Part shown: piece after piece, positions 33,950 through 42,298 of the stretch
Layout: each line of letters begins with the position of its first letter
Numbering within the stretch: position 1 is the first letter of the stretch
DNA from: Cupriavidus sp. D384
GTDB taxonomy: Bacteria; Pseudomonadota; Gammaproteobacteria; Burkholderiales; Burkholderiaceae
Assembly (NCBI RefSeq): GCF_001652915.1
Contig: NZ_BBQI01000008.1
Coordinates: 62,001 to 126,000 of the forward strand
Reading direction: 5' to 3'
DNA: 64,000 nucleotides
Program-made: the position numbers and the translations under genes
The notes under the pieces: model-generated
Databases searched by the model: none
Told to the model about the DNA's origin: nothing
The model's input: the letters and a program-made list of their open reading frames with translations, nothing else

Positions 33950-34741
33950 GTGAGCCCTGCCCTACCCAAGAAAGATTCCGAAACCCGCCGCTGGAGCCGG
34001 CGCAAGGCCGCACGCCCGCAAGAGCTGGTGGCTGCCGCGCTGACACTATTCGTTGAGCGCGGCTACGCGGCCACCCGATTGGAAGACGTGGCGGCAGCAG
34101 CCGGCGTTTCGAAGGGCACGGTCTATCTGTATTTCGCGAACAAGGAAGAGCTGTTCAAGACCGTGGTCCGAGAGAACATGGTGCCGGCCCTGACCAAGGG
34201 CACGGATCTCGTCGACACCTACGAAGGTTCAACGCCGGAGCTGCTGCGCGAGCTGCTGCTGGGCTGGTGGGGCCTGATTGGCGCTACGCCGGTGGCGGGC
34301 CTTACCAAGCTGATCATTGCCGAATCCGGCAATTTTCCGGATATCGCACAGTTCTATCAGGACGAAGTCATGGGGCCTGGCGACGAACTGTTTGCCCGTG
34401 TGCTGGCTCGTGGGGTGGCGCGCGGCGAGTTTCGCCAGGTGCCTGCCAACCCCGCGACCACACTGCTGTGCGCGCCGCTGGTATTCCTGATGCTCTGGCG
34501 CAGCGCCTTCAGCCAGGTGAACGTGCCGGTCATCGACCCCGACGCTTTCCTGGATCAGTTGCTGCATACGCTGCTGTTCGGCCTGACCACGGGCGCCGCC
34601 CGCGACACCCCGCTGCCCGTGCCTCAAGGCCCTTTTGTCTGGGAACGGATCCGCGACGAGCTGATGGCGGAGCGCGCCGCCGCGCAATCCGCGCACTCAG
34701 GGCTGCCCGGCCAGGACGACGCACAGGCCCATCCGACATGA
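33950..34741 (+). CDS. TetR/AcrR family transcriptional regulator
   Basis: A 263-aa TetR-type repressor starting at a GTG (33950). The N-terminal helix-turn-helix domain (about residues 20-70) is AARPQELVAAALTLFVERGYAATRLEDVAAAAGVSKGTVYLYFANKEELFKTVV, a clear TetR_N signature. The C-terminal ligand domain has ELLLGWWGLIGATPVAGLTKLIIAESGNFPDIAQFY, resembling AcrR/RamR-like efflux regulators (TetR_C with 'AESxNFP'). It is followed, after 237 nt, by the PCMT-like/rhodanese/tolC genes, so it may control efflux. Ligand unknown. Confidence 0.88.
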   Translation: MSPALPKKDSETRRWSRRKAARPQELVAAALTLFVERGYAATRLEDVAAAAGVSKGTVYLYFANKEELFKTVVRENMVPALTKGTDLVDTYEGSTPELLRELLLGWWGLIGATPVAGLTKLIIAESGNFPDIAQFYQDEVMGPGDELFARVLARGVARGEFRQVPANPATTLLCAPLVFLMLWRSAFSQVNVPVIDPDAFLDQLLHTLLFGLTTGAARDTPLPVPQGPFVWERIRDELMAERAAAQSAHSGLPGQDDAQAHPT

Positions 34742-34978
34742 AGACACCCCACGCCGTGCTTCGGCCCGCGTGCCACGACGCAACGCTAACCGTTTGTAAA
34801 CATGCCAGGCCCGTTGACGGGGGTAAAATAGTGGGCTTTTGCGTAACATCCCGACACGCGGCGGCTCTGGCACCCGGCGGGACACGGCAAATCCGGCATC
34901 AATCGAAACAACAGCGTTGACGGCGGGACAAACCCGGCCGGCGGCGCAACCCCGCAAGCATCTGGAAGGAAAGGCAAG

Positions 34979-35632
34979 ATGGATCTCGAAAAAGCCCGAT
35001 TCAACATGATCGAACAGCAAATCCGCCCATGGGACGTGCTGGACCAGGAAATCCTGGACCTGCTGGCCGTGGTCAAGCGTGAGCAGTTCGTGCCGCAGGC
35101 CTACGCCGCGCTGGCCTTTGTCGACATGGAGATTCCGCTGCCGGGCGGCGAGAACATGATGCCGCCGCGCGTGGAGGCCCGCCTTCTGCAGGACCTGAAC
35201 GTGCGCAAGCACGAGAACGTGCTGGAAATCGGCGCCGGTTCGGGCTACATGGCCGCACTGCTGGCCGCCCGCGGCCGCCACGTGGTGACCGTCGACATCC
35301 GCCCGGAACTGGTGGCACTGGCCCGCCAGAACCTGGCCAATGCCGGCGTGACCAATGTGGAAGTGGCCGAAGGCAATGCCGCCGAGGGCTGGGCCGTGGC
35401 CGCCCCGTACGACGTGATCTGCATCTCCGGCTCGCTGCCGGAACTGCCGCAGTCGATCCTGTCGCAGGTGAAGGTCGGCGGCCGTATCGCCGCCATCATC
35501 GGCGAGGCACCCGTGATGGAAGCCCGTATCATCACGCGGGTGTCCGAGACCGAGTATCAGGTGGTGAACCTGTTCGAGACGCTGGTCAAGCCGCTGCAAG
35601 GCGCCGCGCAGCCGTCCCGCTTCAAGTTCTGA
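34979..35632 (+). CDS. Protein-L-isoaspartate O-methyltransferase-like protein
   Basis: A 217-aa class I SAM methyltransferase of the PCMT family: MIEQQIRPWDVLDQEILDLL, REQFVPQAYAALAFVDMEIPLP and the SAM site ENVLEIGAGSGYMAALLA (residues 80-94). The active-site loop of true PCMTs (G-Q-T-I-S-Q-P-Y) is replaced by GENMMPPRVEA (residues 57-67), so repair of isoaspartate is doubtful. It heads a unit with rhodanese and tolC, an order seen across Burkholderiales. GGAAGG precedes the ATG. Function unknown, probably methylation of another substrate. Confidence 0.85.
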   Translation: MDLEKARFNMIEQQIRPWDVLDQEILDLLAVVKREQFVPQAYAALAFVDMEIPLPGGENMMPPRVEARLLQDLNVRKHENVLEIGAGSGYMAALLAARGRHVVTVDIRPELVALARQNLANAGVTNVEVAEGNAAEGWAVAAPYDVICISGSLPELPQSILSQVKVGGRIAAIIGEAPVMEARIITRVSETEYQVVNLFETLVKPLQGAAQPSRFKF

Positions 35633-35645
35633 ACCGGAGCCAGCC

Positions 35646-35969
35646 ATGCAGGTAATCACTGCCCCCGAACTGGCGCAATGGCTGGCTGATGCCAGCCGCG
35701 CCAAGCCGGTGTTGCTGGATGTGCGCGAAGACCTGGAAGTGCGCACCGCCGCGATGCCCGGCATCACGCATATCCCGATGGGCCAGATTCCGGCCCGTCT
35801 GAACGACATCGACGAAGATGCCGAGATTGTCTGCATCTGCCACCACGGTGCACGCAGCATGCAGGTAGCCAGCTTCCTGGAGCGCCAGGGCTACGCCAAG
35901 GTCTGGAACCTGACCGGCGGCATCCACGCCTGGTCGACCCAGGTCGATCCGTCCGTCCCGCAGTATTGA
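35646..35969 (+). CDS. Single-domain rhodanese-like protein
   Basis: A 107-aa rhodanese/Cdc25-fold protein. VLLDVREDLEVRTAAMPGITHIPMGQIPARL is the N-terminal half. The active-site loop ICHHGARSMQVA contains the catalytic Cys (ICHHGARS), and GGIHAWSTQVDP is the C-terminal signature. It is probably a sulfurtransferase or thiol-relay protein. It lies 13 nt after the PCMT-like gene and upstream of tolC, presumably co-transcribed. Confidence 0.9.
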   Translation: MQVITAPELAQWLADASRAKPVLLDVREDLEVRTAAMPGITHIPMGQIPARLNDIDEDAEIVCICHHGARSMQVASFLERQGYAKVWNLTGGIHAWSTQVDPSVPQY

Positions 35970-36132
35970 TCCGGAAACGGTCCCGGCAGCCCGCCGGGAC
36001 CGTACTACCGCGCAGCACCCCAGCCGTACCCGCAGCATTCGCAGCATTCGAAGTACCCCGTCCCTGGCAGTACCACCCGTCGCAACCTATCGATCGTTGG
36101 CCGCGCGTGCCGCTGGCCGAGCTGGAGATGTC

Positions 36133-37605
36133 ATGAGTTTTGCGCTTTCCGCCGTGCCCGCTGCGGCCAGGAAACCCCTGGTGCTGGCGGCCGCCCTGCT
36201 CACCTGGCTGCACATGCCCTCTGCGCTGGCCGCCGATCTGCTGCAGGTGTATCGCGACGCGCAAGCCAACGACGCACAGTTCGCCAGTGCCCGCTCCCAA
36301 CTGCTTGCCACGCGTGAAAAGCTGCCCCAGGGCCGCGCGGGCCTGCTGCCGCAGGTCGCCGGTACGGCTGGCGCGCAACGGACCATGGCCGACTACAGCT
36401 CGCCGGTGGACACCACGCGCTACTTCAATGCCAATACCTGGGCGCTGCAGCTCACGCAGCCGCTGTTCCGCTGGGACCGGTGGGAGACGTACAAGCAGGG
36501 CGAACTTGCGTCGCTGGCGGGCGAAGTCACGTTCCAGCAAGCGCAGCTGGACCTGATTACGCGGGCGTCGCAGGCGTACTTTGACGTACTGGCCGCGCAA
36601 GACAATCTCTACCTGGCCGGCGCACAGAAAAAGGCCATCGGCGAACAGCTGGAACAGGCCAAGCGGAATTTCGAGGTGGGCACGGCCACGATTACCGATG
36701 CCAATGATGCGCAGGCCCGCTATGACCTGGCGACGTCGACGGAAATCGCAGCCCAGAGCGCGTTGGAGGTAACCCGAGCAACGCTGCAGCAAATCACCGG
36801 CAAGCCCGTGGACGACCTCATGGGACTACGGCCCGAGGCCCAGATCCCTGGCCCGCAGCCGGCCGATGTGAACGCGTGGGCATCGCAGGCCGAGCAGACC
36901 AATCCGCAGGTGGGGCTGGCAGGCTACAACCTGGAGACCGCCCAGCGCGAGACCAACAAGGCCAAGGCGGGCCACCTGCCCTCCGTGGACCTCGTGGCGT
37001 CGTACGGCTACACCAATGCGCAGGGCACGGCCACGCAGCTCAGCAACGTGGGCAGCCGCTACAACTCCGGCGTGGTGGGCGTACAGCTGAATATTCCCAT
37101 CTTCACGGGCGGCCAGATCCAGTCGCGCGTGCGCGAGACCCTGGCACTGGCCGACAAGGCCGCCAGCGACCTCGAGTTCGCCCGCCGTACCGCGGCACAA
37201 CAGGCGCGGCAGACGTACTCCGGCGTTTTCAACGGATTGGCCCAGGTCAAGGCCCTGGAAGCGGCGGAACGCTCGGCCCAGAGCGCGGTGGAATCGAACC
37301 AGCTGGGCTACGAGGTGGGGGTGCGGATCAATATCGACGTGCTCAACGCCGAAGCGCAGCTGTTCTCCACGCGCCGTGACCTGTTCAAGGCCCGCTACGA
37401 CGCCATCATGAACGGCATGCGCCTGAAGGCATCGACCGGCACGCTGTCCGAAGACGATGTGGTGCAGATCAACACGCTGCTGACCCAACTGCCGGGGGCG
37501 ATGTACAAGTTGCCGGCGAAGATGAACGTGGGGTCTGCACCAGCCGCCAAGCCGGCGCGAGGAAACGGTTCCCGACGGGACATGCCCGGGCTACCGCGTA
37601 GCTAG
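36133..37605 (+). CDS. tolC: TolC family outer membrane efflux/secretion channel
   Basis: Outer-membrane exit duct of type I secretion and drug-efflux systems, 490 aa. It has a signal peptide (ARKPLVLAAALLTWLHMPSALAA). Two internal repeats of the OEP domain each have long coiled-coil helices: DLLQVYRDAQANDAQFASARSQLLATREKLPQGRAGLLPQV and a second around NPQVGLAGYNLETAQRETNKAKAGHLPSVDLVASYGY. NFEVGTATITDANDAQARYDLA and GYEVGVRINIDVLNAEAQLFSTRRDL are the TolC signatures. The start at 36133 has GGAG upstream. Confidence 0.93.
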   Translation: MSFALSAVPAAARKPLVLAAALLTWLHMPSALAADLLQVYRDAQANDAQFASARSQLLATREKLPQGRAGLLPQVAGTAGAQRTMADYSSPVDTTRYFNANTWALQLTQPLFRWDRWETYKQGELASLAGEVTFQQAQLDLITRASQAYFDVLAAQDNLYLAGAQKKAIGEQLEQAKRNFEVGTATITDANDAQARYDLATSTEIAAQSALEVTRATLQQITGKPVDDLMGLRPEAQIPGPQPADVNAWASQAEQTNPQVGLAGYNLETAQRETNKAKAGHLPSVDLVASYGYTNAQGTATQLSNVGSRYNSGVVGVQLNIPIFTGGQIQSRVRETLALADKAASDLEFARRTAAQQARQTYSGVFNGLAQVKALEAAERSAQSAVESNQLGYEVGVRINIDVLNAEAQLFSTRRDLFKARYDAIMNGMRLKASTGTLSEDDVVQINTLLTQLPGAMYKLPAKMNVGSAPAAKPARGNGSRRDMPGLPRS

Positions 37606-37637
37606 GCGGATATCGCTTTGCCACTCACCTCGTGGCT

Positions 37638-38972
37638 TCAGGTGGACAAGGATGACGATCTCGCGGTGGAGGCTGCCGCGTCACGACCGGCGTCCGACCT
37701 GACGACAGTTCCCGCCGCATTGGCCTCTCGACCGGCCAAGCCCAGCAGCAAGCCCATCAAACCAGCATAGAAAACGATATTTGCCTGGTGCGCGAGGGTC
37801 ACCTGCGTCAGACCCGATAGCAACGACGCCATGATGACGGCAAGACCTGCCGCACCGACGCTTTCACCACAAACGTTGCCTGCTGCGCGGCACGTACGAA
37901 TCAACCGCCAGAACAGCGCGGCCGGCACGAGGAACAGGCCAAGCAAGGTCAACAACCCGGGTACACCCGTCGTGGAAGCCGCCTCCACAACATCGTTATG
38001 TGCGTGTTCAAGCACGCACACCATCGACTCCGATCGGTGGGAGCAATACGGGGCCGCCTTTAGAATCAGCGCGAACTGTCCGACCCCAATGCCCGACCAC
38101 GGATGCTCGGCAAAATAACGCATACCGATTTCCCACATCTGCAACCGTGCGCCAACTGACGATTCCGAATTACCCTGATCAAACTGGCGTACCTCCATCA
38201 CTGCCTTATCCACCCTCTCGGCGAGCGGACTACCAGGTACAAGGTACGCTCCACCAACCATGGCGACGATGGCTGCGCTGGAAGCCAGGAACATGCGCAG
38301 GCTGAAGCCGCGATACCGGACCAGAAGCAAGGGAAACAGCGTAAGCAACATCGCCACCATGCCGCCACGTGAGCCGTTCATCATGAGGATCGGCGTCGCA
38401 CAAACGACGTTGAACCAAGCCTGAACGTGCGTACGGAGTCCGTTGCCGGGCCTAGCAAAGCCCACTAGAGCCAGTGCTGCCACCATGTTTGCAAACGCGA
38501 TAGGCTGCACCCAGGCCGACGGCCGATCAATGTGCAATACCAGCGTCTGGAAGGTCACTATCACCAGCGCTCCAAACAGTCCCAGAGTAATGCCGGTCCA
38601 TAGCCGCTCAGGATTTGGCGCGGCGCGAACGATAATCCAGCATGTGAGGACCGCCAGCAGCATACGGGACGGATTGTCGATCACATTCCATGGGATGTGG
38701 TGATAAAACTTCGACACTAGGTAGACCGCCAGGAACGCCAGAACCGCGAGAGTCAGCGGCATCAGCACATTGGCGTGCTGGCGCCAATCGCGTCCTAGCC
38801 CACGCCACCCGCCCAGAAGCACCACACCGACACCAGCCAGAAACACCCCTGCCCCACGCGGCACACAGAGAATCAGGATCGGAAACGCAAAGATGAGGGC
38901 ATCGGCCATCATCGACAGCCGGCTAGAGCGGATAGTCATAAAGTGCGAAAGAGTCACTCGCGCTGCCAACAA
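37638..38972 (-). CDS. O-antigen ligase/polymerase-like membrane protein (Wzy_C domain)
   Basis: A 444-aa inner-membrane protein with about 10-12 TM segments and a periplasmic loop. The Wzy_C-type signatures are MMNGSRGGMVAMLLTL, RLQMWEIGMRYFAEHPWSGIGVGQF and VLEHAHNDVVEAASTTGVPG. WaaL (ligating O-antigen to lipid A core) and Wzy (polymerase) share this fold and cannot be separated from sequence; nearness to waaA/waaC favours WaaL. The start may be an internal ATG at 38939. The convergent tolC ends 32 nt away. Confidence 0.85.
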   Translation of the reverse strand: MLAARVTLSHFMTIRSSRLSMMADALIFAFPILILCVPRGAGVFLAGVGVVLLGGWRGLGRDWRQHANVLMPLTLAVLAFLAVYLVSKFYHHIPWNVIDNPSRMLLAVLTCWIIVRAAPNPERLWTGITLGLFGALVIVTFQTLVLHIDRPSAWVQPIAFANMVAALALVGFARPGNGLRTHVQAWFNVVCATPILMMNGSRGGMVAMLLTLFPLLLVRYRGFSLRMFLASSAAIVAMVGGAYLVPGSPLAERVDKAVMEVRQFDQGNSESSVGARLQMWEIGMRYFAEHPWSGIGVGQFALILKAAPYCSHRSESMVCVLEHAHNDVVEAASTTGVPGLLTLLGLFLVPAALFWRLIRTCRAAGNVCGESVGAAGLAVIMASLLSGLTQVTLAHQANIVFYAGLMGLLLGLAGREANAAGTVVRSDAGRDAAASTARSSSLST

Positions 38973-39025
38973 CCTGCGTCACCGGCCAGCGCCAAATCAA
39001 CCCGCCATTCTAATCGATCGCCCTT

Positions 39026-39847
39026 TCACTTCCCCCTACGCCGCTCAACCACCTCAAGCAATTGCCAGCGGATGGCCGAGGCATCAGCCGGGGGATTCGG
39101 CACCTGATATTCCCTCACGCGCAGCTTGTAGGTGATGCCCGGCTCGAAATCGAGGCCTTCGATCGGCCCGTACCAGAGCTGCCACGGCGCATCGGCCGAT
39201 TCCCGCCAGCGGTAGCACTGCAGCTTGCCAGCGCCGGTGCATTCCACGCGTTGCGAATCGATATAGACGATCTTTTCGCGGCCGGGCACACCGCCGGTGG
39301 CCGGGTCCACCTTGTCGCCGCGCCGGCCCACGCCTTCGCGTTCGACAAACTGCAGCAGATCGCCGTCGGCCGTCTTCCAGATGATCTGGCGGCCCATGGC
39401 CCCGGCCGATGGCTGCGTACCGACGGTGGTGAACGGCGACTGCATCGCCTTCAGCAGCGCCGATTCCGTTTCCATGCGCGGGCCCGGGCAGGCCATGCGC
39501 GTGCCGGCGACACGGTCGAACCGGATGCCGGTATTGGTCTTGCCATAGCCTCCGGTGAAGCGATTACAGCCGCTGGTGCCATTGACGGTGCCTTGCGACG
39601 AGTCAATGCCATCGCTGAAATTGAAGACGATCGGCTCGCCGTTGTCGCCATGCGGAATGTCACGCAACGTGCCGTCTGGCATCTGCCAGCGCACCAGTTC
39701 CCAGCGACTGGGGCCGCTGGAGCGGGTTTCGTTGAGGCTGGCGCTGGCCGACGGATTGTCGGGCGGCTGGCCCGTGGCGCAGGCCGACAGGATGGCGGCG
39801 GCGCCAAGCAAGAGTGTCACGACAAGGGGACGCAGAACGCTTTGCAT
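39026..39847 (-). CDS. META/DUF4377 domain lipoprotein
   Basis: A 273-aa lipoprotein: signal MQSVLRPLVVTLLLGAAAILSACATG with lipobox LSAC. The first domain (residues 45-150) is META/HslJ-like with the diagnostic GTVNGTSGCNRFTGGYG and TRMACPGPRMETESALLKAM. The C-terminal domain (VECTGAGKLQCYRWRESADAPWQLWYGPIEGLDFEPGITYKLRVREYQVPNPPAD) is DUF4377. META proteins are linked to outer-membrane stress, as for E. coli HslJ. Not connected to the neighbouring LPS genes by motif. Confidence 0.85.
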   Translation of the reverse strand: MQSVLRPLVVTLLLGAAAILSACATGQPPDNPSASASLNETRSSGPSRWELVRWQMPDGTLRDIPHGDNGEPIVFNFSDGIDSSQGTVNGTSGCNRFTGGYGKTNTGIRFDRVAGTRMACPGPRMETESALLKAMQSPFTTVGTQPSAGAMGRQIIWKTADGDLLQFVEREGVGRRGDKVDPATGGVPGREKIVYIDSQRVECTGAGKLQCYRWRESADAPWQLWYGPIEGLDFEPGITYKLRVREYQVPNPPADASAIRWQLLEVVERRRGK

Positions 39848-39932
39848 GGGTCGACTCCTTCAGACTGCCGCGGCAAGCGCAGCAAAATCCACAAATCCCG
39901 ACCAGTCTAGCGCCCTGCGCGCCGTCTGTATG

Positions 39933-41207
39933 TCAGCGCAACACTGGCGCCAGCGCGCCAAGTGTCCGAGCCGTCGCCCCCCGATGCAGACCCGCGAACG
40001 TCAGCGCGTTTGCCCGCATCTCGGCCAGCCGGGCCGGTTCGCCCAGCACGCCGGCCGCCGCGGCCATCAGCTCGTCGGCATTGGCCACGCGCAGGCAGGC
40101 GCCGGCGGCGATGGCATCTTCGGTGGCCTGCGCAAAATTGAACGTGTGCAGGCCCATCAGCACCGGCGTACCGACCGCGCAGGCTTCGATCAGGTTCTGG
40201 CCGCCCAGCGGAATCAGGCTACCGCCGATATAGGCGATGTCCGATGCCGCATAGTACATCGCCATCTCGCCCATCGAATCGCCAAGCACGACGTCGGCCG
40301 TAATGGGCGCGGTCGCCTGTTCGATGTCGAGCGCACTGCGGCGCTGCACCGTGAATCCGGCGCGCGTAGCCATGGCAGCGACTTCATCGAACCGCTGCGG
40401 ATGGCGCGGCACCAGCAGCAGCGCGGGACGCGTGGCGCCCGGCCAGCGCGAGAAGGCCTCCAGGATCAGCGGCTCCTCGCCATCGCGCGTGCTGGCAGCG
40501 GCCAACACCTGGCGGCCGCCGAAGGCGCGCCGCAGAAGCTGCCCGCGCGCCATGCCCACCTCTGGCGGCTGCATGTCGAACTTCAGGTTGCCGGTGATCT
40601 GCACCGATTTCACGCCCAGCGCCCGGTAGCGCTCGGCATCGCCCGGCGTCTGGGCCAACACCATCGTGAAATCGTTATATAGCGAAGCCGCCGCGCTGCC
40701 AAAGCGCGCGGTGCGCCGATAGCTGCGCGGCGACAGCCGGGCGTTGACCAGGAACAGCGGCACGCCGGCACGCCGGGTCACATGCACCAGGTTCGGCCAG
40801 ACCTCCGTTTCCATGATCAGCCCGGCGTCCGGCCGGAAGTGCGACAGGAAGCGCCGCACCATATAGGGCACGTCATACGGCAGGTAACACTGCTGCACGC
40901 GCGGGTTGCTGCCGTAAAGCTGCGCGCCGGTCTGCCGCCCGGTGGGCGTCATGTGCGTGAGCAGCAGCCGGTGTTGCGGATAGGCGGCGAGCAATGCGTC
41001 GATCAACGGCTGCGCTGCGCGCGTCTCGCCCACCGACACGGCATGAACCCAGAGCCACGGGCCGTCCGACGGCAGGTCGTCGTAGCGCCCGAGGCGCTCC
41101 CCCACGTGATGAAGATAGCCAGGTTCCTTGCGCGACCGCCACGTCAGGCGCAGCAGCGCCAGTGGCAGGATCACCAGCCACAGCAGGGTATAAACAATTC
41201 GAAGCAT
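39933..41207 (-). CDS. waaA: 3-deoxy-D-manno-octulosonic acid transferase (Kdo transferase)
   Basis: Transfers Kdo from CMP-Kdo to lipid A precursor on the cytoplasmic face of the inner membrane. The 424-aa protein has an N-terminal membrane anchor (MLRIVYTLLWLVILPLALLRL), then GPWLWVHAVSVGETRAAQPLI, MTPTGRQTG, CYLPYDVPYMVRRFL, METEVWPNL (acidic catalytic region) and VLGDSMGEMAMYYAASDIAYIGGSLIPLGGQNLIEACAVGTPVLMG. The ATG at 41207 overlaps the waaC stop (ATGA-type), so the two are coupled. Confidence 0.95.
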   Translation of the reverse strand: MLRIVYTLLWLVILPLALLRLTWRSRKEPGYLHHVGERLGRYDDLPSDGPWLWVHAVSVGETRAAQPLIDALLAAYPQHRLLLTHMTPTGRQTGAQLYGSNPRVQQCYLPYDVPYMVRRFLSHFRPDAGLIMETEVWPNLVHVTRRAGVPLFLVNARLSPRSYRRTARFGSAAASLYNDFTMVLAQTPGDAERYRALGVKSVQITGNLKFDMQPPEVGMARGQLLRRAFGGRQVLAAASTRDGEEPLILEAFSRWPGATRPALLLVPRHPQRFDEVAAMATRAGFTVQRRSALDIEQATAPITADVVLGDSMGEMAMYYAASDIAYIGGSLIPLGGQNLIEACAVGTPVLMGLHTFNFAQATEDAIAAGACLRVANADELMAAAAGVLGEPARLAEMRANALTFAGLHRGATARTLGALAPVLR

Positions 41208-42298
41208 CAGACGGAGACTCCGCGCACGCGCCGCGCGGCGGCATAGACCTCGTCGACGTCGGGCACGATGCCGTCGTCGCCCACATTGGCGATGCGTTCC
41301 GACCAGTAGCCCTCGGTCTTCCAGCGCCATGTGGCTGTGTAGATTTCGACGGTCGGCCGACACAACGCTGCAGCGATATGCACAAGACCGGTATCGACAC
41401 CGATCACCACCTCGGCCCGGTTGATCAGGCCAAAGCCCTGCATCACCGAGAAACGCGGCAGCACCTGCGCGCCGGGCATGCCGGCGGCCAACGCCTCGGC
41501 GTCGCGCCTTTCCGACTCGCTGCCCCACGGCAACAGCACGGCAAGCCCTTCGGCATGCAGTTTCTGGCCCAGCGCATGCCAGTTCGCCACCGGCCAGCGC
41601 TTCTTCGCGCCCGCTGTCGCATGGAAGCAGACCGCATAGCGCGCCGGCAGGCCGGCCCACAGCGGATCGTCGACATGAAGCGTGCTGGCGGCCGGGCCAA
41701 AGAAGCGCGGCGGCTCCGGCGGCGTGGTGCCCGTCAGCGCCGCTCCAAGCAGGCGCGAGCGCCGCACGGAATGGGTCTGCCGGGGCACCTTGACCGGCGC
41801 CGTGTAGAACAGCCGCGCCGCCGGCTCGTAGCCCGAGCCCTGCGTGGCATTGCCCAGGCCAATGACCGGGGCGCCTGCAGCGCGCGCAGCCGTGCACGCG
41901 ACGATGGCCGTCTTGAGCAACCCCTGGGTTTCCAGCACTGCGTCGTAGGCCTGTTCGCGGATGGCCGCGCGCAACGCCCCCACCTCGGCCCAGGTCTCGC
42001 CCTGCCAGAAGCGCTTGCGCCAGCGTCGCAACGCAAACGGAATCACGCGGCGCACTTCGGGCAGCAGCTTCACCAGGTCGACATAGCCCTCTTCCACCAC
42101 CCAGTCGATCTCGGCCTCGGGCCAGCGCGTGCGCAGATCATGCACCAGCGGCATGTTGTGCACGACATCGCCCAGCGACGACACCTTGACGATCAGGATG
42201 CGTGGCCGGGCCGGCAACGCAAATGCCCCCACCGCCGCCAATGGCTGCGGTGGGGTCTTGGCCGATGGCTGCACAACCTCAGAACGGGAGCTTTGCAT
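41207..42298 (-). CDS. waaC: Lipopolysaccharide heptosyltransferase I
   Basis: GT9-family enzyme that adds the first heptose to Kdo of the inner core. The 363-aa protein has an extra N-terminal 30 residues, then the standard RILIVKVSSLGDVVHNMPLVHDLR, ETQGLLKTA, GLGNATQGSGYEPAARLFYT, VCFHATAGAKKRWPVANWHAL and VIGVDTGLVHIAAALCRPTVEIYTAT. The GxDTGLVHIAAAL motif is diagnostic for GT9. WaaC rather than WaaF is suggested by the KVSSLGDVVH start. It overlaps waaA and the phosphomannomutase by a few bases. Confidence 0.93.
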   Translation of the reverse strand: MQSSRSEVVQPSAKTPPQPLAAVGAFALPARPRILIVKVSSLGDVVHNMPLVHDLRTRWPEAEIDWVVEEGYVDLVKLLPEVRRVIPFALRRWRKRFWQGETWAEVGALRAAIREQAYDAVLETQGLLKTAIVACTAARAAGAPVIGLGNATQGSGYEPAARLFYTAPVKVPRQTHSVRRSRLLGAALTGTTPPEPPRFFGPAASTLHVDDPLWAGLPARYAVCFHATAGAKKRWPVANWHALGQKLHAEGLAVLLPWGSESERRDAEALAAGMPGAQVLPRFSVMQGFGLINRAEVVIGVDTGLVHIAAALCRPTVEIYTATWRWKTEGYWSERIANVGDDGIVPDVDEVYAAARRVRGVSV

